A program made the translations under genes and the position numbers. From NCBI GenBank assembly GCA_035772405.1, contig JAYKKM010000048.1, positions 3,959,501 to 4,023,500 of the forward strand: DNA of 64,000 nt, written 5' to 3'. The notes beneath the pieces were generated by a model. That model was not told where the DNA came from. It did no database searches and saw only the letters and a list, made by a program, of their open reading frames with translations. How positions within the stretch are numbered: the stretch's first letter is position 1; every line of letters begins with the position of its first letter. Source of the DNA: Chrysogorgia sp. JL179-B06 (Eukaryota; Cnidaria; Anthozoa; Scleralcyonacea; Chrysogorgiidae). Shown here piece by piece: positions 46,573 to 59,575 of this stretch.

Positions 46573-48485
46573 ACGACATCAAAATTTTAACTAAACGACT
46601 TTTAAATGTCTCACGTGCATTTCCTCAATTTTTTCGCAATTTTTAAAAACTTTTCAGTTGTTTTGTAGTAACTGATCTTTACGGGTTTGTAAAGACCGCT
46701 CAACAACCAATCAGATTGCAGAAAAGCTGCGTTAAGACCGCTCACGATCCAAGCCATCAAATAGAAATACATAAGGTAGAATTCGTTTGAAAAATCATCA
46801 AGAAAAACAACAAAAAGAATAACACATGCATTCTATTATTATATTATTTTAGAAATAGTTTGTTATTTTAGTTAGACCACAATTACAAAGAAAATTCATG
46901 AGTTTATTTCACCAAAAGTAAACTAATAATTTATTATCGTTGCATTTGGATGATATTCGCCACTCTAGCTTTGCTCTTGAATATTCTAATCATCCTGAAG
47001 TACGGACGAAAACTATAGTTAATATCTAAAAATAAAATGATTGAGAAACACTGATTTATATATGATTCAGAAAAAGCTTCTGATTTCCAGATGGAAATCG
47101 AACCCATGCCTCTTGAACTAACATTTCTGTAGGTAATAGTAATATAAAGTGACATTTATTTGAATTAATCAAACCTGCTCCCTGCTGTGTTTTTTCTAGT
47201 CAGTTGATTTTATGTTTTAACACACAGTTTCTTCTAAACTTTTCTTTGTCCCACTATGGGTCGCCAGATCAGAAACGTGTCATCAGAGAGCACGTCGTTA
47301 TTTATTTAGCTTTTATTGTACAGAGTGTGTAGATAAAAAATAATAATAAACTAAATGAATGTACAACAAGGCGAGATTACTACAGGTATACACCCAGCAA
47401 GGCAAAATGCCGAAAATAAAAATGATAAAATCTATATCTACAATATAAAAATTATATAAATGTTGTTAAAAAGTGCATCAATAGCAACGTGCTTTCAATA
47501 CTTAATTTTTACTAGATTTATAGCAAAGGGAAACAGAAAGTTTTTGGTTTACTCTAAAACAATGATAGAATCATTTTTCTAAAAATAACATTCTAATATG
47601 TAGGCTGAATTATACACTGTGCACTTTTAATTCGAGGCCTCGTATTTCTCAATGGTGGATACGGACCTGAATTAATCAACGAAAAAACGACGTTGATTAA
47701 AATTTTCAATCTTTTAACGATATATTTAAATTAGGAAAGAAAGTAATAAAAATTGAGTGTTTGTTATATGCATTACCTGCATGGAAGCGACCCAATATTA
47801 CAAAGTGAACCAGACAGTTTCTCAAATAATGTGTTCATGATTAGCTAGATACGTGTTCCAACTAAAAACAAATTATCATGTCTATAGAATGTAGATACAA
47901 GATTTATAACAAAAAGAAATTGAATGTTTCCTAAACTTTATCTTTGAAACAAAGATAAATTCACATGCACGATCATTGTTTACAACTTTTAGTTAATATC
48001 AATTAAAACAATCGGATGTAAACTAAAACATTCCAACTAAAACAAATTATCATGTTCAGACACTAGATTTCTAACAAAGAAAAATTGAAAGTTTCATTAA
48101 CTTTATGTTTAAAACAAAGATAAGATCACATGCAAGATCCTTCTTTTACAACGTTTCCTTAATAACAATTTAAACATTCGGATGTAAACCAATCATTCAA
48201 ACTAAAAGAAATTATCTCCTTTAAACACTAGATTTATAACAAAAACAAAAGCTTAGGCACTATGTAAAATATTATCCTAAAAATGTTTTAATGTATACAA
48301 CGAAACGTTAGTCTTTAGATCTTATTAAACTTTAGTATGCCTTTCTTCGTGTTTTATGCTGAGCTTTAATATTTTTAACAAAGCTTGGCCAATCTCTAGC
48401 TAATGTTCTAAATGGAAAGTTTCTTTAAAATGACAACGTTACTTGAACTATTAAAGTTACTACAACGTTACTTGAAATATTCAGA
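46573..48485. other. Intergenic DNA; 3' flank of the fibrinogen gene
   Basis: AAGACCG(C/A) words repeat at 46560-46740. From about 47690 to 48480 the sequence is a duplicate of 61740-62270 plus 63385-63570, the 3' flank of the neighbouring paralogue (landmarks GATTAGCTAGATACGTGTTCC and AACATTCGGATGTAAAC). No coding sequence. Confidence 0.6.
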
Positions 48486-48751
48486 CTAAAATGAACGAGG
48501 ACGGAATTTCATCTCAGTCTTCTTTAACGAATAATACCGTCCTTTCCAGAAACGCCAGTACACTCCATAATCATCACTTTTGTTATGAGAATTGTTTAGA
48601 TATCGACCATTTAAGTTCGAGTAACCACATTTGTTGAACCACCAGGCACCATCGTAACGCACTGCACAGTTTGTACCCGACAGGTCATTATCCTCGTCTT
48701 TAGTGGTAAATTTCATTCCATTGTTTACAATAAATGAGTCACCAGCATTGC
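48486..48751 (-). CDS. PAN-fibrinogen gene A, exon 4 (C-terminal fibrinogen part)
   Basis: Starts after TTGCAG| and stops at TAG 48486-48488. Reads NAGDSFIVNNGMKFTTKDED, NDLSGTNCAVRYDGAWWFNK then CGYSNLNGRYL and YSLKKTEMKFRPRSF. These are the signature elements of a fibrinogen-related domain C-terminus: the DEDND calcium-site region, the Cys pair CAV...C, GAWWFNKC and the ending KTEMKFRP. Phase 1 at the 5' side matches exon 3. The product is presumably secreted and lectin-like or adhesive. No in-frame stops, so this exon looks functional. Confidence 0.9.
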
Positions 48752-49340
48752 CTGCAATAAAATATCAAATTAGGACTAAACGGGTCGAAAAACGACGAAA
48801 AACGTTTGTGTAATGCATAGAAAAATAGGTACGCCACGCGTACATGTGTCTGATGACATGAGACAGAAGGTGAGACAATTAACTGAACAATGCCGCTTAA
48901 AATATGAAACAAAAATAGAAGCACGATTATTGTCAGTAAATATATTATCGAGATAACAGCGTATTGTGTATTATCGAGGCTACTAGCTACATTGCCATTA
49001 CTTTACAGAATATCCGTGGTTGTGATCCATGGTTGTAACTATATTTCCTGCTCAACAATCCAATATAACTAGCACCTACGTACTTTTACAATAATGTTTT
49101 GAGAACCTAGCAGTCATGTTAAATGCGTCACAGCACTGTCTTCTGATATTTTTAAAAATAAAATAATTTCTTTAGCTTTAAGTTTAAACAAGTCTCAGTC
49201 CACGCGCGGTATGCTAAAATGAACATGACGTCATCTCTTTTGCAACTCTAAATTGAGAAAGTCGATTGAAAACAGCGAGCTCCACACAAATTGCTAAAAA
49301 TAGAACAAGTTGTGCGTAACAGAAAATTTGCTGAACAATA
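48752..49340 (-). other. Intron 3 of gene A, non-repetitive part
   Basis: No coding potential recognised. The sequence next to exon 4 (TAAAATATCAAATTAGGACT) is shared with the paralogue at 63850. Confidence 0.5.
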
Positions 49341-51090
49341 CTGCAACAACGCGGCTATGATGGCTGAACAATATTGTTTTACGAACAATGTTGTTCAGCA
49401 TTCTTTTAACAATGTTGTTCAGCATTCTTTCAACAATGCTGTTCATTGTGAACAATGTTGTTCAGCATTCTTTCAACAATGTTGTTCATTGTGAACAATG
49501 TTGTTCAGCATTCGTTCAACAATGTTGTTCATTGTGAACAATGTTGTTCAGCATTCTTTTAACAATGTTGTTCATTGTGAACAATGTTGTTCAGCATTCT
49601 ATTAACAATATTGTTCATTGTGAACAATGTTGTTCAGCATTCTTTCAACAATGTTGTTCATTGTGAACAATGTTGTTCAGCATTCTTGTAACAATGCTGT
49701 TCACTGTGAAATATGTTGTTCAGTATTCTTTCAACAATGTTGTTCATTGTGAACAATGTTGTTCAGCATTCTTTCAAAAATGTTGTTCATTGTGAACAAT
49801 GTTGTTCAGCATTCTTTTAAACATGTTGTTCACTGTGAAATATGTTGTTCAGTATTCTTTCAACAATGTTGTTCATTGTGAACAATGTTGTTCAGCATTC
49901 TTTCAACAATGTTGTTCATTGTGAACAATATTGTTCAGCATTCTTTTAACAATGTTGTTCGCTGTGAAATATGTTGTTCAGTATTCTTTCAACAATGTTG
50001 TTCATTGTGAACAATGTTGTTCAGCATTCTTTTAACAATATTGATGTTGTTCATTGTGAACAATGTTGTTCAGAATTCTTTCAACAATGTTATTCATTTT
50101 GAACAATGGAGTTCAGCATTCTTTTAACAATGTTGACGTTGTTCATTGTGAACAATGTTGTTCAGCATTCTTTCAACAATGTTATTCATTGTGAACAATG
50201 TTGTTCAGCATTCTTTCAACAATGTTGTTCATTGTGAACAATGTTGTTCAGCATTCTTTCAACAATGTTGTTCAGCATTCTTTCAACAATGTTATTCATT
50301 GTGAACAATGTTGTTCAGCGTTCTTTCAACAATGTTGTTCATTGTGAACAATGTTGTTCAGCATTCTTTTAACAATGTTGTTCATTGTGAACAATGTTGT
50401 TCAGTATTCTTTCAACAATGTTATTCATTGTGAACAATGTTGTTTAGCATTCTTTCAACAATGTTGTTCAGCATTCTTTCAACATTGTTGTTCATTGTGA
50501 ACAATGTTGTTCAGCATTCTTTCAACAATATTGTTTTACGAACAATGTTGTTCAGCATTCTTTTAACAATGTTGTTCATTGTAGCATTCTTTTAACAATG
50601 TTGTTCATTGTGAACAATGTTGTTCTGTATTCTTTCAACAATGTTATTCATTGTGAACAATGTTGTTCAGCATTCTTTTAACAATGTTGTTCATTGTGAA
50701 CAATGTTGTTCCGCATTGTTTTAACAATGTTGTTCTCTGTGAAATGTTGTTCAACATTCTTTTAACAATGTTGTTCATTGTGAACAATGTTGTTCAGCAT
50801 TCTTTCAACAATGTTGTTCATTGTGAACAATGTTGTTTAGCATTCTTTCAACAATGTTGTTCATTGTGAACAATGTTGTTCAGCATTCTTTCAACAATGT
50901 TGTTCATTGTGAACAATGTTGTTCAGCATTCTTTCAACAATGTTGTTCATTGTGAACAATGTTGTTCTGCATTCATTCAACAATGTTGTTCATTGTGAAC
51001 AACGTTGTTTAGCATTGTTGTTCATCATTCTTTCAACAATGTTGTTCATTGTGAACAATGTTGTTCAGTATTCTTTCAACAATGTTCTCA
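49341..51090. repeat. 1.7-kb minisatellite, ~43-bp unit, within intron 3 of gene A
   Basis: Unit GTTCATTGTGAACAATGTTG then TTCAGCATTCTTTCAACAATGTT, about 38-40 copies with point changes. TTGTGAACAA-type inverted pairs make the array strongly self-complementary. AACAATG and CATTGTT words occur many times per unit on both strands. Confidence 0.95.
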
Positions 51091-51766
51091 TAAGAACTGG
51101 ATATAATATGAAAAGGAGAAATAAGAGAACGTCAATGTGTCGAAAAATACTTAAGTGAGTACTTATACGTATATTTATGGACGACGATTCGGACGATGTT
51201 TCCTGAAGAAGGACACAAAGTACTCTTATAAGTATTTTTCGACACATTGAAGTTAACAACCTTATTAACAGCATTGTTCACAATTAGCAGAACAACATTT
51301 CCAAAACTGTGACGTACGTCCGGTTCGGATAAAATTGTGGGCGTGTAATATATTATAGTAAACACATTAAGTGGCGGGTTAGGATGTAAGTTGTTTCGGG
51401 GTTCGGTTCTAGTATTATTCATTCATATTTATTCACTCTTTTAATATATTTCATATTTATATTACCAATATTTATTATATTTATAAGTCAATCCAAGTCA
51501 TATAGTAATTCCCGAATTAACGAAAACATGACAAAAAATAAGTAGAAACATAGCGCAAGTCTAGCGCACGTTTTCGTTTTACTGATTTTCCCATTTTCGG
51601 ATCAAAAGGACATTACTGAATTATTTTTAAGTGTATTAACTATAGCCAGTACAATATGGAGAATAGGACTGGAACTGGTGTACGAAGGACCGCGAGAAGT
51701 GCAGAAACGGAGATACAAAATCTGCCTCCATATCCGCCAAGTTTGGTTAAAATAATTGTAACTAAC
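51091..51766 (-). other. Intron 3 of gene A, 5' part
   Basis: An inverted repeat TCAATGTGTCGAAAAATACT (51132) is matched by its complement at about 51231-51252. A GGCGGGTTAGGATGTAAGTT segment (51374) is related to the TTAGGG repeat. Otherwise unassigned. Confidence 0.5.
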
Positions 51767-52150
51767 CTGAATAACCTCCAACGGTTAACTTGTGTTTTTT
51801 GGTTTCATTAGCAACTGCAAATGTTGAGTACTCAGCATAACGTGTCTCATTTTCAAAATCCTCCAGATCAATTCGCAAAACGTTTTGATCACTTTCTGCA
51901 GACACACAATGGAGCGTCTTTAGACCAAGCCAGTACTCGCCATTTAAGTCTCCAAAGCCATTGGTATAGTTGTTCCATCCACGATAAAAGTCAACACTTC
52001 CATCCACTCTTCCTTGAAAGACAGTCCAACCTCCTCCACTTGTTGTCATATCACATCTAACATTGAAAGCTCCAAGACCATCAGGGTCAATTGTGTAAAC
52101 ACCATCTTTTCTTTCTCCTTTTTTGTACAAATCCGAACAACTCTTTGGCA
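51767..52150 (-). CDS. PAN-fibrinogen gene A, exon 3 (N-terminal fibrinogen part)
   Basis: 384 bases between TTCTTTAG| and CAG|GTTAGT. With one base from the previous exon it starts VPKSCSDLYKKGERKDGVYT. It continues CDMTTSGGGWTVFQGRVDGS, VDFYRGWNNYTNGFGDLNGE and YWLGLKTLH, and ends HKLTVGGYSG, whose last codon is split with exon 4. This is the canonical first two-thirds of a fibrinogen-like domain, with the first Cys (KSC) and the GGGWTVFQ, FY.GW..Y..GFG and GE.WLG motifs all present. The frame is intact. Related domains bind acetylated or carbohydrate ligands outside the cell; the ligand here is unknown. Confidence 0.9.
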
Positions 52151-52237
52151 CTAAAGAAATACAATGAAGCTTTCATTAATGAATTATCTCCTCGCCTAGA
52201 CGGAAATTCCAAGAATTTTTTTAATATATACCGTATA

Positions 52238-52865
52238 CACTGTAAATTCAAAAGAGTCATTTTGACTCCTTTGAAGGAGTCATTTTTTTGACCCCAGGAC
52301 GACACCTCGAAGGAGTCATTTTGACTCCTTTTTGGCCTACTCCTTTAAAGAGTCATTTCTACCCTTTACAAGAGTCATTTTGACACCTTCAAAGGAGTCA
52401 TTTTGACACCTTCGAAGGAGTCATTTTGACACCTTTGAAGGAGTCATTTCTACTCTTATGTAGGGTCAGACGACACCTTTGAAGGAGTCATTTCTACTCT
52501 TATGTAGGGTCAGACGACACCTTTGAAGGAGTCATTTTGACACCTTTGAAGGAGTCATTTTTACTCTTATGTAGGGTCAGACGACACCTTTAAAGGAGTC
52601 ATTTTAACTCTTCTTTGGGGTCATTTTTACTCTTATGCAGGGTCAGACTAAACCTTCGAAGGAGTCATTTTGACCCTTCTTTTGGCTAACTTCTACTCTT
52701 ATGTAGGGTCAGACGACACCTTCGAAGGAGTCACATTGACCCTTCTTTTGGGTAATTTCTACACTTATGTAGGGCCATCAGACGACACCTTTGAAGGAGT
52801 CAATTTTACCCTTTTTGGGTAATTTCTACTCCTTTGAAGAGTCATTGGTACCCTTTATGAAGTTC
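52238..52865. mobile_element. Element Z, left end with GAGTCATTTTGACTCC array
   Basis: Starts CACTGTAAATTCAAAAGAGT after TA (52236-52237), like X and Y. An array of GAGTCATTTTGAC(T/A)CCTT words follows in inverted and direct pairs up to about 52865. A 52-64 base subunit (TACTCTTATGTAGGGTCAGA) recurs about six times. The right end was not found, so it is either truncated or lost in the TA-rich region after 55200. Lies in intron 2 of gene A, 88 bases upstream of exon 3. Confidence 0.7.
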
Positions 52866-53690
52866 ATTCTACTCTATAACAAGTTGTGCAAATTAACAAT
52901 GTTATTTGAATGATTCCTGTAATTTGAATGATACATGCATATTGCATATATACAGAAACAAAAATAGAGATTGTGTAAAATAGTTTATTAAACTAAATAT
53001 GTCAATATTTTCAATAATTTATTAACTAAATATGTCAACAACATACTGTACTGGTAGGTTTTAAAATCTACTTAAAAACATTTCTCAATAGTACATTATC
53101 GGTCCTAATCAAGGTAAACATGATATTATCATGCCCAATTAATGGACATTCAAACAACTGGCCCTGGTTAACATCTTGTTTTAGGAACTCACACATATTT
53201 CACTAAAAGATCATTTAAAACTAAGTAACGATATTCGGTTGAAACACTACGTTTATTTATTTCCTACTAAGCTGTGGACCTATAGTTACTCTGTCCTAAT
53301 TCATCAGAGGAATTATAGATCTAATGAAGGCATGAGTCAATGTGTCAAAGACTTTGGACAGCCAAATCACAGAAATGACACATCACCAAAAAAAAATTAT
53401 ATTAATATTTTGCACCTAAAATGCCAATTTTCTGATACTGCAATGCCTTGCCCTTATAGACTAAAATTTTTTTCAACCAAGATTGCCCAGAAGCATTATG
53501 GGAATGGAATAAATAATAGCAATATCCGTATGTTGATTATGGATAATGTTGTTACTTTATAATAAAAAGGCCCTATTTTGTTATACAAAACTAAATTCCT
53601 TGAAAATTTAATTAGTACAGTTTGCCATTGCTGTCTAAAAGCTTAATTTAAATTAAAGATTTGGAAACATGTAAACGGCATTGTGCAAGG
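52866..53690. other. Element Z interior, weak ORFs
   Basis: Plus-strand frame 53239-53562 (107 codons) and a minus-strand frame near 53065-53200 reading FLKQDVNQGQLFECPLIGHD are open, but no family is recognised. Confidence 0.3.
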
Positions 53691-53714
53691 CGGCACTGAA
53701 AACACCCTCATTTT

Positions 53715-53900
53715 TGGGTCACGTGAGTCACAAAATTCGCACAAAAAGTTTTCTCATTTCTTGTCACTTTAAACTAATTCTCCAATTATTTTATAACTTG
53801 GTCATCTGACTAAGGGTTACCTATGCTAGAAATTATTATTAAATATACTCAGTAGTTTCATCAGAAAATTACCCTCAAGTTTGGTCACGTGAGTCACGTA
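53715..53900 (+). promoter_or_regulatory. Two GGTCACGTGAGTCAC motifs upstream of the element Z ORF
   Basis: GGTCACGTGAGTCAC occurs at about 53718 and 53883, with CACGTG (E-box) and GTGAGTCAC (AP-1-like) parts. Both lie within 360 bases upstream of the ATG at 54071. A promoter role is inference from position and conservation of the pair. Confidence 0.4.
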
Positions 53901-54070
53901 AAATGGACGTCAATGTGAAATAGTAAGTTTTGCACAAAATATCTTCTGGGAAAACTTGCCACTAACTTGCCTGAAGTTATCATCTCAAACTGTTGAATAA
54001 TCTTGCAGTGGGCTTGGGCTTTTTGTTTTAGGCCAGGTTACCAAGTCAACAATATTTCCAGTTATTTCAA

Positions 54071-55479
<1,409 letters not shown>

Positions 55480-55548
55480 CTCGAGTGTTGGAATATATAC
55501 ATTTTAAGACCAAACCGGGACCAGTTGCGAAAAATGCAACTTAGCAGC

Positions 55549-55622
55549 CTTCCGGTAGGAATTGAAACCGCGACCCTGCATGCGATTGCTAGTGAAGTGC
55601 TCTGACCACTGAGCTACGGAAG
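55549..55622 (-). repeat. tRNA-Ala(AGC)-like SINE head, copy 1
   Basis: TAGCTCAGTGGTCAGAGCA (A-box region) and GGTTTCAATTCC (B-box region), acceptor CTTCCG pairing with CGGAAG. A 4-base insertion in the anticodon arm argues against a working tRNA. Confidence 0.65.
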
Positions 55623-55828
55623 CCGTTGCCGAGAGCCCAGCCACGAGTTTCTGTATATATGGTGGTAATGCCGGACAAGACTCTGGGTATATTATAGGTA
55701 ATATTTGGCATTTCACTCGATCAAACCACACGCTGAAAGGACCTACGGTGAAGGAAAATCTCGAGTGTTGGAATACATACATTTTAAGACCAAACCGGGA
55801 CCAGTTGCGAAAAATGCAACTTAGCGGC

Positions 55829-55898
55829 CTTCCGGTAGGAATTGAACCCGCGACCCTGCGATTGCTAGTGCAGTGCTCTGACCACTGAGCTACGGAAG
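55829..55898 (-). repeat. tRNA-Ala(AGC)-like SINE head, copy 2
   Basis: 70 bases. Acceptor ends CTTCCG/CGGAAG pair, A box TAGCTCAGTGGTC, anticodon loop CTAGCAA (AGC), B box GGGTTCAATTCC. It is embedded in a SINE and not followed by a Pol III terminator, so it is called a SINE head and not a tRNA gene. Confidence 0.7.
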
Positions 55899-56195
55899 CC
55901 GTTGCCGAGAGCCCAGCCACGAGTTCTGTATATATGGTGGTAATGCCGGGACAAGACTCTGGGTATATTATAGGTAATATTTGGCATTTCACTCGATCAA
56001 ACCACACGCTGAAAGGACCTACGGTGAAGGAAAATCTCGAGTGTTGGAATACATACATTTTAAGACCAAACCGGGACCAGTTGCGAAAAATGCAACTTAG
56101 CGGCCTTCGCAACTGGTCCCGGTTTGGTCTTAAAATGTATATGTATTCCAACACTCGAGATTTTCCTTCACCTTAGGTCCTTTCAGCGTATATAT

Positions 56196-56351
<156 letters not shown>

Positions 56352-56430
56352 CGATGATTTGTCTATAGCAGAGTGTGATACTATATATTGTAAGAGATCA
56401 AAGACAAGACATGCTTTTCTGTAACTCTGA

Positions 56431-56459
56431 GTTTCACGCTGATGCGATCTTCAGACAGA
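56431..56459 (-). ncRNA. Hammerhead-like motif, left arm
   Basis: Reverse complement of the motif at 56473-56514: CTGAAGA, TCGC-ATCA-GCGT hairpin, GAAAC (core 56431-56454). Stem III and stem I partners extend to 56421-56430. Confidence 0.6.
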
Positions 56460-56472
56460 CTTTATAAAAAGG

Positions 56473-56514
56473 TCTGTCTGAAGATCGCATCAGCGTGAAA
56501 CTCAGAGTTACAGA
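56473..56514 (+). ncRNA. Complete type I hammerhead-like motif, right arm
   Basis: Stem I TCTGT (56473-56477) pairs with ACAGA (56510-56514). The core is CTGAAGA (56478-56484), stem II is CGC/GCG with loop ATCA and a T-T contact at its base, then GAAAC (56497-56501). The minimal stem III is AC/GT with loop TCAGA, and cleavage is predicted after GTT (56507-56509). Confidence 0.65.
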
Positions 56515-56624
56515 ATTGAAAAGCATGTCTTGTCTTTGATTTCTTACAATATAGTATATATATAGTATATATAGTATATATATATAGTATATATAGTATA
56601 TATATATATAGGTACTAAGGATTT

Positions 56625-56900
56625 ATGGTGAAGGAAAATTTCGAGTGTGGAAATATATACATTTTAAGACCTAACCGGGACCAGTTGCGAAAAATGCAAC
56701 TTAGCGGCCTTCCGGTCAGGAATTGAACCCGCGACCCTGCGATGCTAGTGTAGTGCTCTGACCACTGAGCTACGGAAGCCGTTGCCGAGAGCCTAGTCAC
56801 GAGTCCTGTATATAACGGTGGTAATGCCGGGATAAGATTCTGGTATATTATAGGTAATATTGGGCATTTCACTCGATTGAACAACAGGTACTAAGGATTT
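56625..56900 (-). mobile_element. tRNA-derived SINE, third copy
   Basis: Same family as 55478-56030. tRNA-like head at 56709-56778 (minus). Its flank GGTACTAAGGATTTATGGTG is repeated directly at 56610 and 56886, either a long target duplication or a tandem remnant. Confidence 0.7.
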
Positions 56901-56954
56901 ATGGTGAAGGAAAATTTCGAGTGTGGAAATATATACATTTTAAGACATTTTAAG

Positions 56955-57716
<762 letters not shown>

Positions 57717-58440
57717 GTCACTTTGGTGACTCCACAATGCAATCCTACAATGTGTAGCCGTACATAGTGGGTCCCAAGTCCACAGTTACCATAAAGCCAT
57801 TATGGTGATAGCCGGTAGGGCACATTGTATACTTTCATGTATATATTACGCTCACCGCTCATGTGGTTTGAGCACTCTCATGGATTGGGCGGAGAGTCTC
57901 TCTCAATGAGACGTTTACTGTTTGCATTATGCATTGCTCACTGCTCGCAGTTTGAGCACTTTGGTGACTCCACAATGCAATCCTACAATGTGTAGCCGTA
58001 CATAGTGGGTCCCAAGTCCACAGTTACCATAAAGCCATTATGGTGATAGCCGGTAGGGCACATTGTATATTTTCATGTATATATTACGCTCACCGCTCAT
58101 GTGGTTTGAGCACTCTCATGGATTGGGCGGAGAGTCTCTCTCAATGAGACGTTTACTGTTTGCATTATGCATTGCTCACTGCTCGCAGTTTGAGCACTTT
58201 GGTGACTCCACAATGCAATCCTACAATGTGTAGCCGTACATAGTGGGTCCCAAGTCCACAGTTACCATAAAGCCATTATGGTGATAGCCGGTAGGGCACA
58301 TTGTATACTTTCATGTATATATTACGCTCACCGCTCATGTGGTTTGAGCACTCTCATGGATTGGGCGGAGAGTCTCTCTCAATGAGACGTTTACTGTTTG
58401 CATTATGCATTGCTCACTGCTCGCAGTTTGAGCACTTTAG
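57717..58440. repeat. 238-bp tandem repeat, three nearly identical units
   Basis: Units start CTTTGGTGACTCCACAATGC at 57721, 57959 and 58197. Each includes CATAAAGCCATTATGGTGAT and GATTGGGCGGAGAGTCTCTC. Only single-base differences were noticed. No RNA gene class was recognised, though internal self-complementary words (GAGAGTCTCTCTC, GCTCACCGCTC) are present. Confidence 0.9.
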
Positions 58441-58466
58441 TGACTCCAATATAGATATAACAATAG

Positions 58467-59062
58467 ACGGGTAGATATAACAATACACTTTGTTTTATCT
58501 GGATGAATTTTCATTCTGTTTTCTTTAGCCCACACCCAAGTCTTATTAATGTCAGATTGTAATTTTTTTCTACTTCAAGTAGCGTGGATCCGGACGTGTA
58601 GAGAGTCGAATCATCTGCATCAAGCGCGCAACCAGGATTTTTGAAAGGGGGGTCGTTTTCACAACAGTAACGACGATGCTCAAGGGGGGTCCGGGGGCAT
58701 GCACCCCCGGAAAATTTTTGAAATTTGGGTCTCTAAAACGGCATTTCCTGCATTTTGAGGACACTTTTGAGCAAAAACGAAAGTCTTATTTTTAAGAAAC
58801 ATTTGGTCCAAATGAGATTAGACTTAATTTTGTTTGAGAAAACGTTTGGTAATTTGGAAGTGTAAATTAGGTGGGCACAGTTTTCTTTTATCCATATTAA
58901 TCTCAAGTATTCCACCCAATCTAGCGAAATATCGAATCGTGGCATCGTGCTCGAAAAATTCGTATAAAACAAGATGGCCGTGCACCAATCTTGTTCCCAG
59001 AGCCTTCCGGTCGCGCACGGAAATTTGTCAGTCCCGAGCCCTCGGCCACATCGGCGGAGGAA
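58467..59062 (-). mobile_element. Duplicate of LINE fragment plus partial hAT element
   Basis: About 98% identical to 60795-61396. Contains the LINE RT piece (58467-58615) and the left part of the hAT element. At 59063 it switches to the intron sequence of the PAN gene, where the second copy continues into the rest of the hAT element. The junction shows this is a segmental duplicate and not an independent insertion. Confidence 0.75.
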
Positions 59063-59523
59063 AGACCGAAGAGAAAGTGGCGAAGAAATGCCGCCGCTGC
59101 ATCAAACTGTCAAAGTATAATCGACCTCAGATTTTTAGCTGCTTATGTGGCAGTTCTAGCTTTAGGTGAATTTACAACAGGTATAGATGAATCGATGAGG
59201 TCGCTAGGGATGATACAATATCAGACCAGAAGCAAAAGTAGAGAGACACCAATGGAAAAATGTCAGCAGAAATACTTTAGAAAAAATAAAGACAAGTTTT
59301 CGCACGTTCAGTGGCACGTATCAATAACGATAATCTTGCCAATGCATGAGGGATGGCTCAAAAAATTGCTGGTAGTAATCTGCATTCATTCAGTAAAGCT
59401 GGAGGGAACCGACGGGCGAGTCATGTTTAACAAAGCAAACAATTGCATTTCACGAAAAACAAAAATGTCCTCGGAAATATCGTTACATGTCTCAAGTAAC
59501 TTGAATATAGTTTAACCGCTTAC
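59063..59523 (-). other. Intron of gene A (copy A) between linker exon and fibrinogen exons
   Basis: Homologous to 8935-9389. Open frames here (58991-59515) are not supported by the homologous copy, where stops occur at other places. Confidence 0.6.
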
Positions 59524-59575
59524 CTGGCAAGGAGTTCTCCTCAACTGGATTAGTTTCATTAACGTTCTTCTGGAT
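59524..59575 (-). CDS. PAN-fibrinogen gene A, exon 2 (linker)
   Basis: 52 bases between TTTTGCAG| and CCAG|GTAAGC on the minus strand, reading IQKNVNETNPVEENSLP plus one base. It is phase 0 at its start, matching exon 1 (ATGGAG|GTAACT), and phase 1 at its end, matching exon 3 (G|TG, Val). It forms a short hinge between the PAN and fibrinogen domains and contains one N-glycosylation sequon (NET). The copy at 9390-9436 supports the exon boundaries. Confidence 0.8.

Larger units (their letters stand above)
56377..56554. mobile_element. PLE terminal inverted pair: two complete hammerhead-like motifs head to head
   Basis: Arms of about 83 bases are near-identical inverted repeats around the spacer TTTATAAAA. 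Each arm contains a full hammerhead-like fold and the flank AAGACAAGACATGC. No coding remains, so this is a residue of a Penelope-like element reduced to its ends, or a small ribozyme-bearing repeat. Confidence 0.7.

Noticed and set aside
51180..51250. Another hammerhead ribozyme (CTGAAGAAGGACAC)
   Set aside because: The core heptamer is present but no GAAA follows a stem II partner, so the fold fails.
55829..55898. Functional tRNA-Ala gene
   Set aside because: The body is embedded in a repeated 275-bp unit, lacks a terminator and has altered anticodon-arm pairing, so it is a SINE head.
55504..56154. 216-residue ORF with [20 protein letters not shown]
   Set aside because: A well-known artefact: antisense reading through a tRNA-derived SINE.
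58991..59515. 174-codon ORF as a host gene
   Set aside because: It spans the junction of a hAT fragment and a duplicated intron; the homologous copy at 8.9-9.4 kb does not keep the frame.
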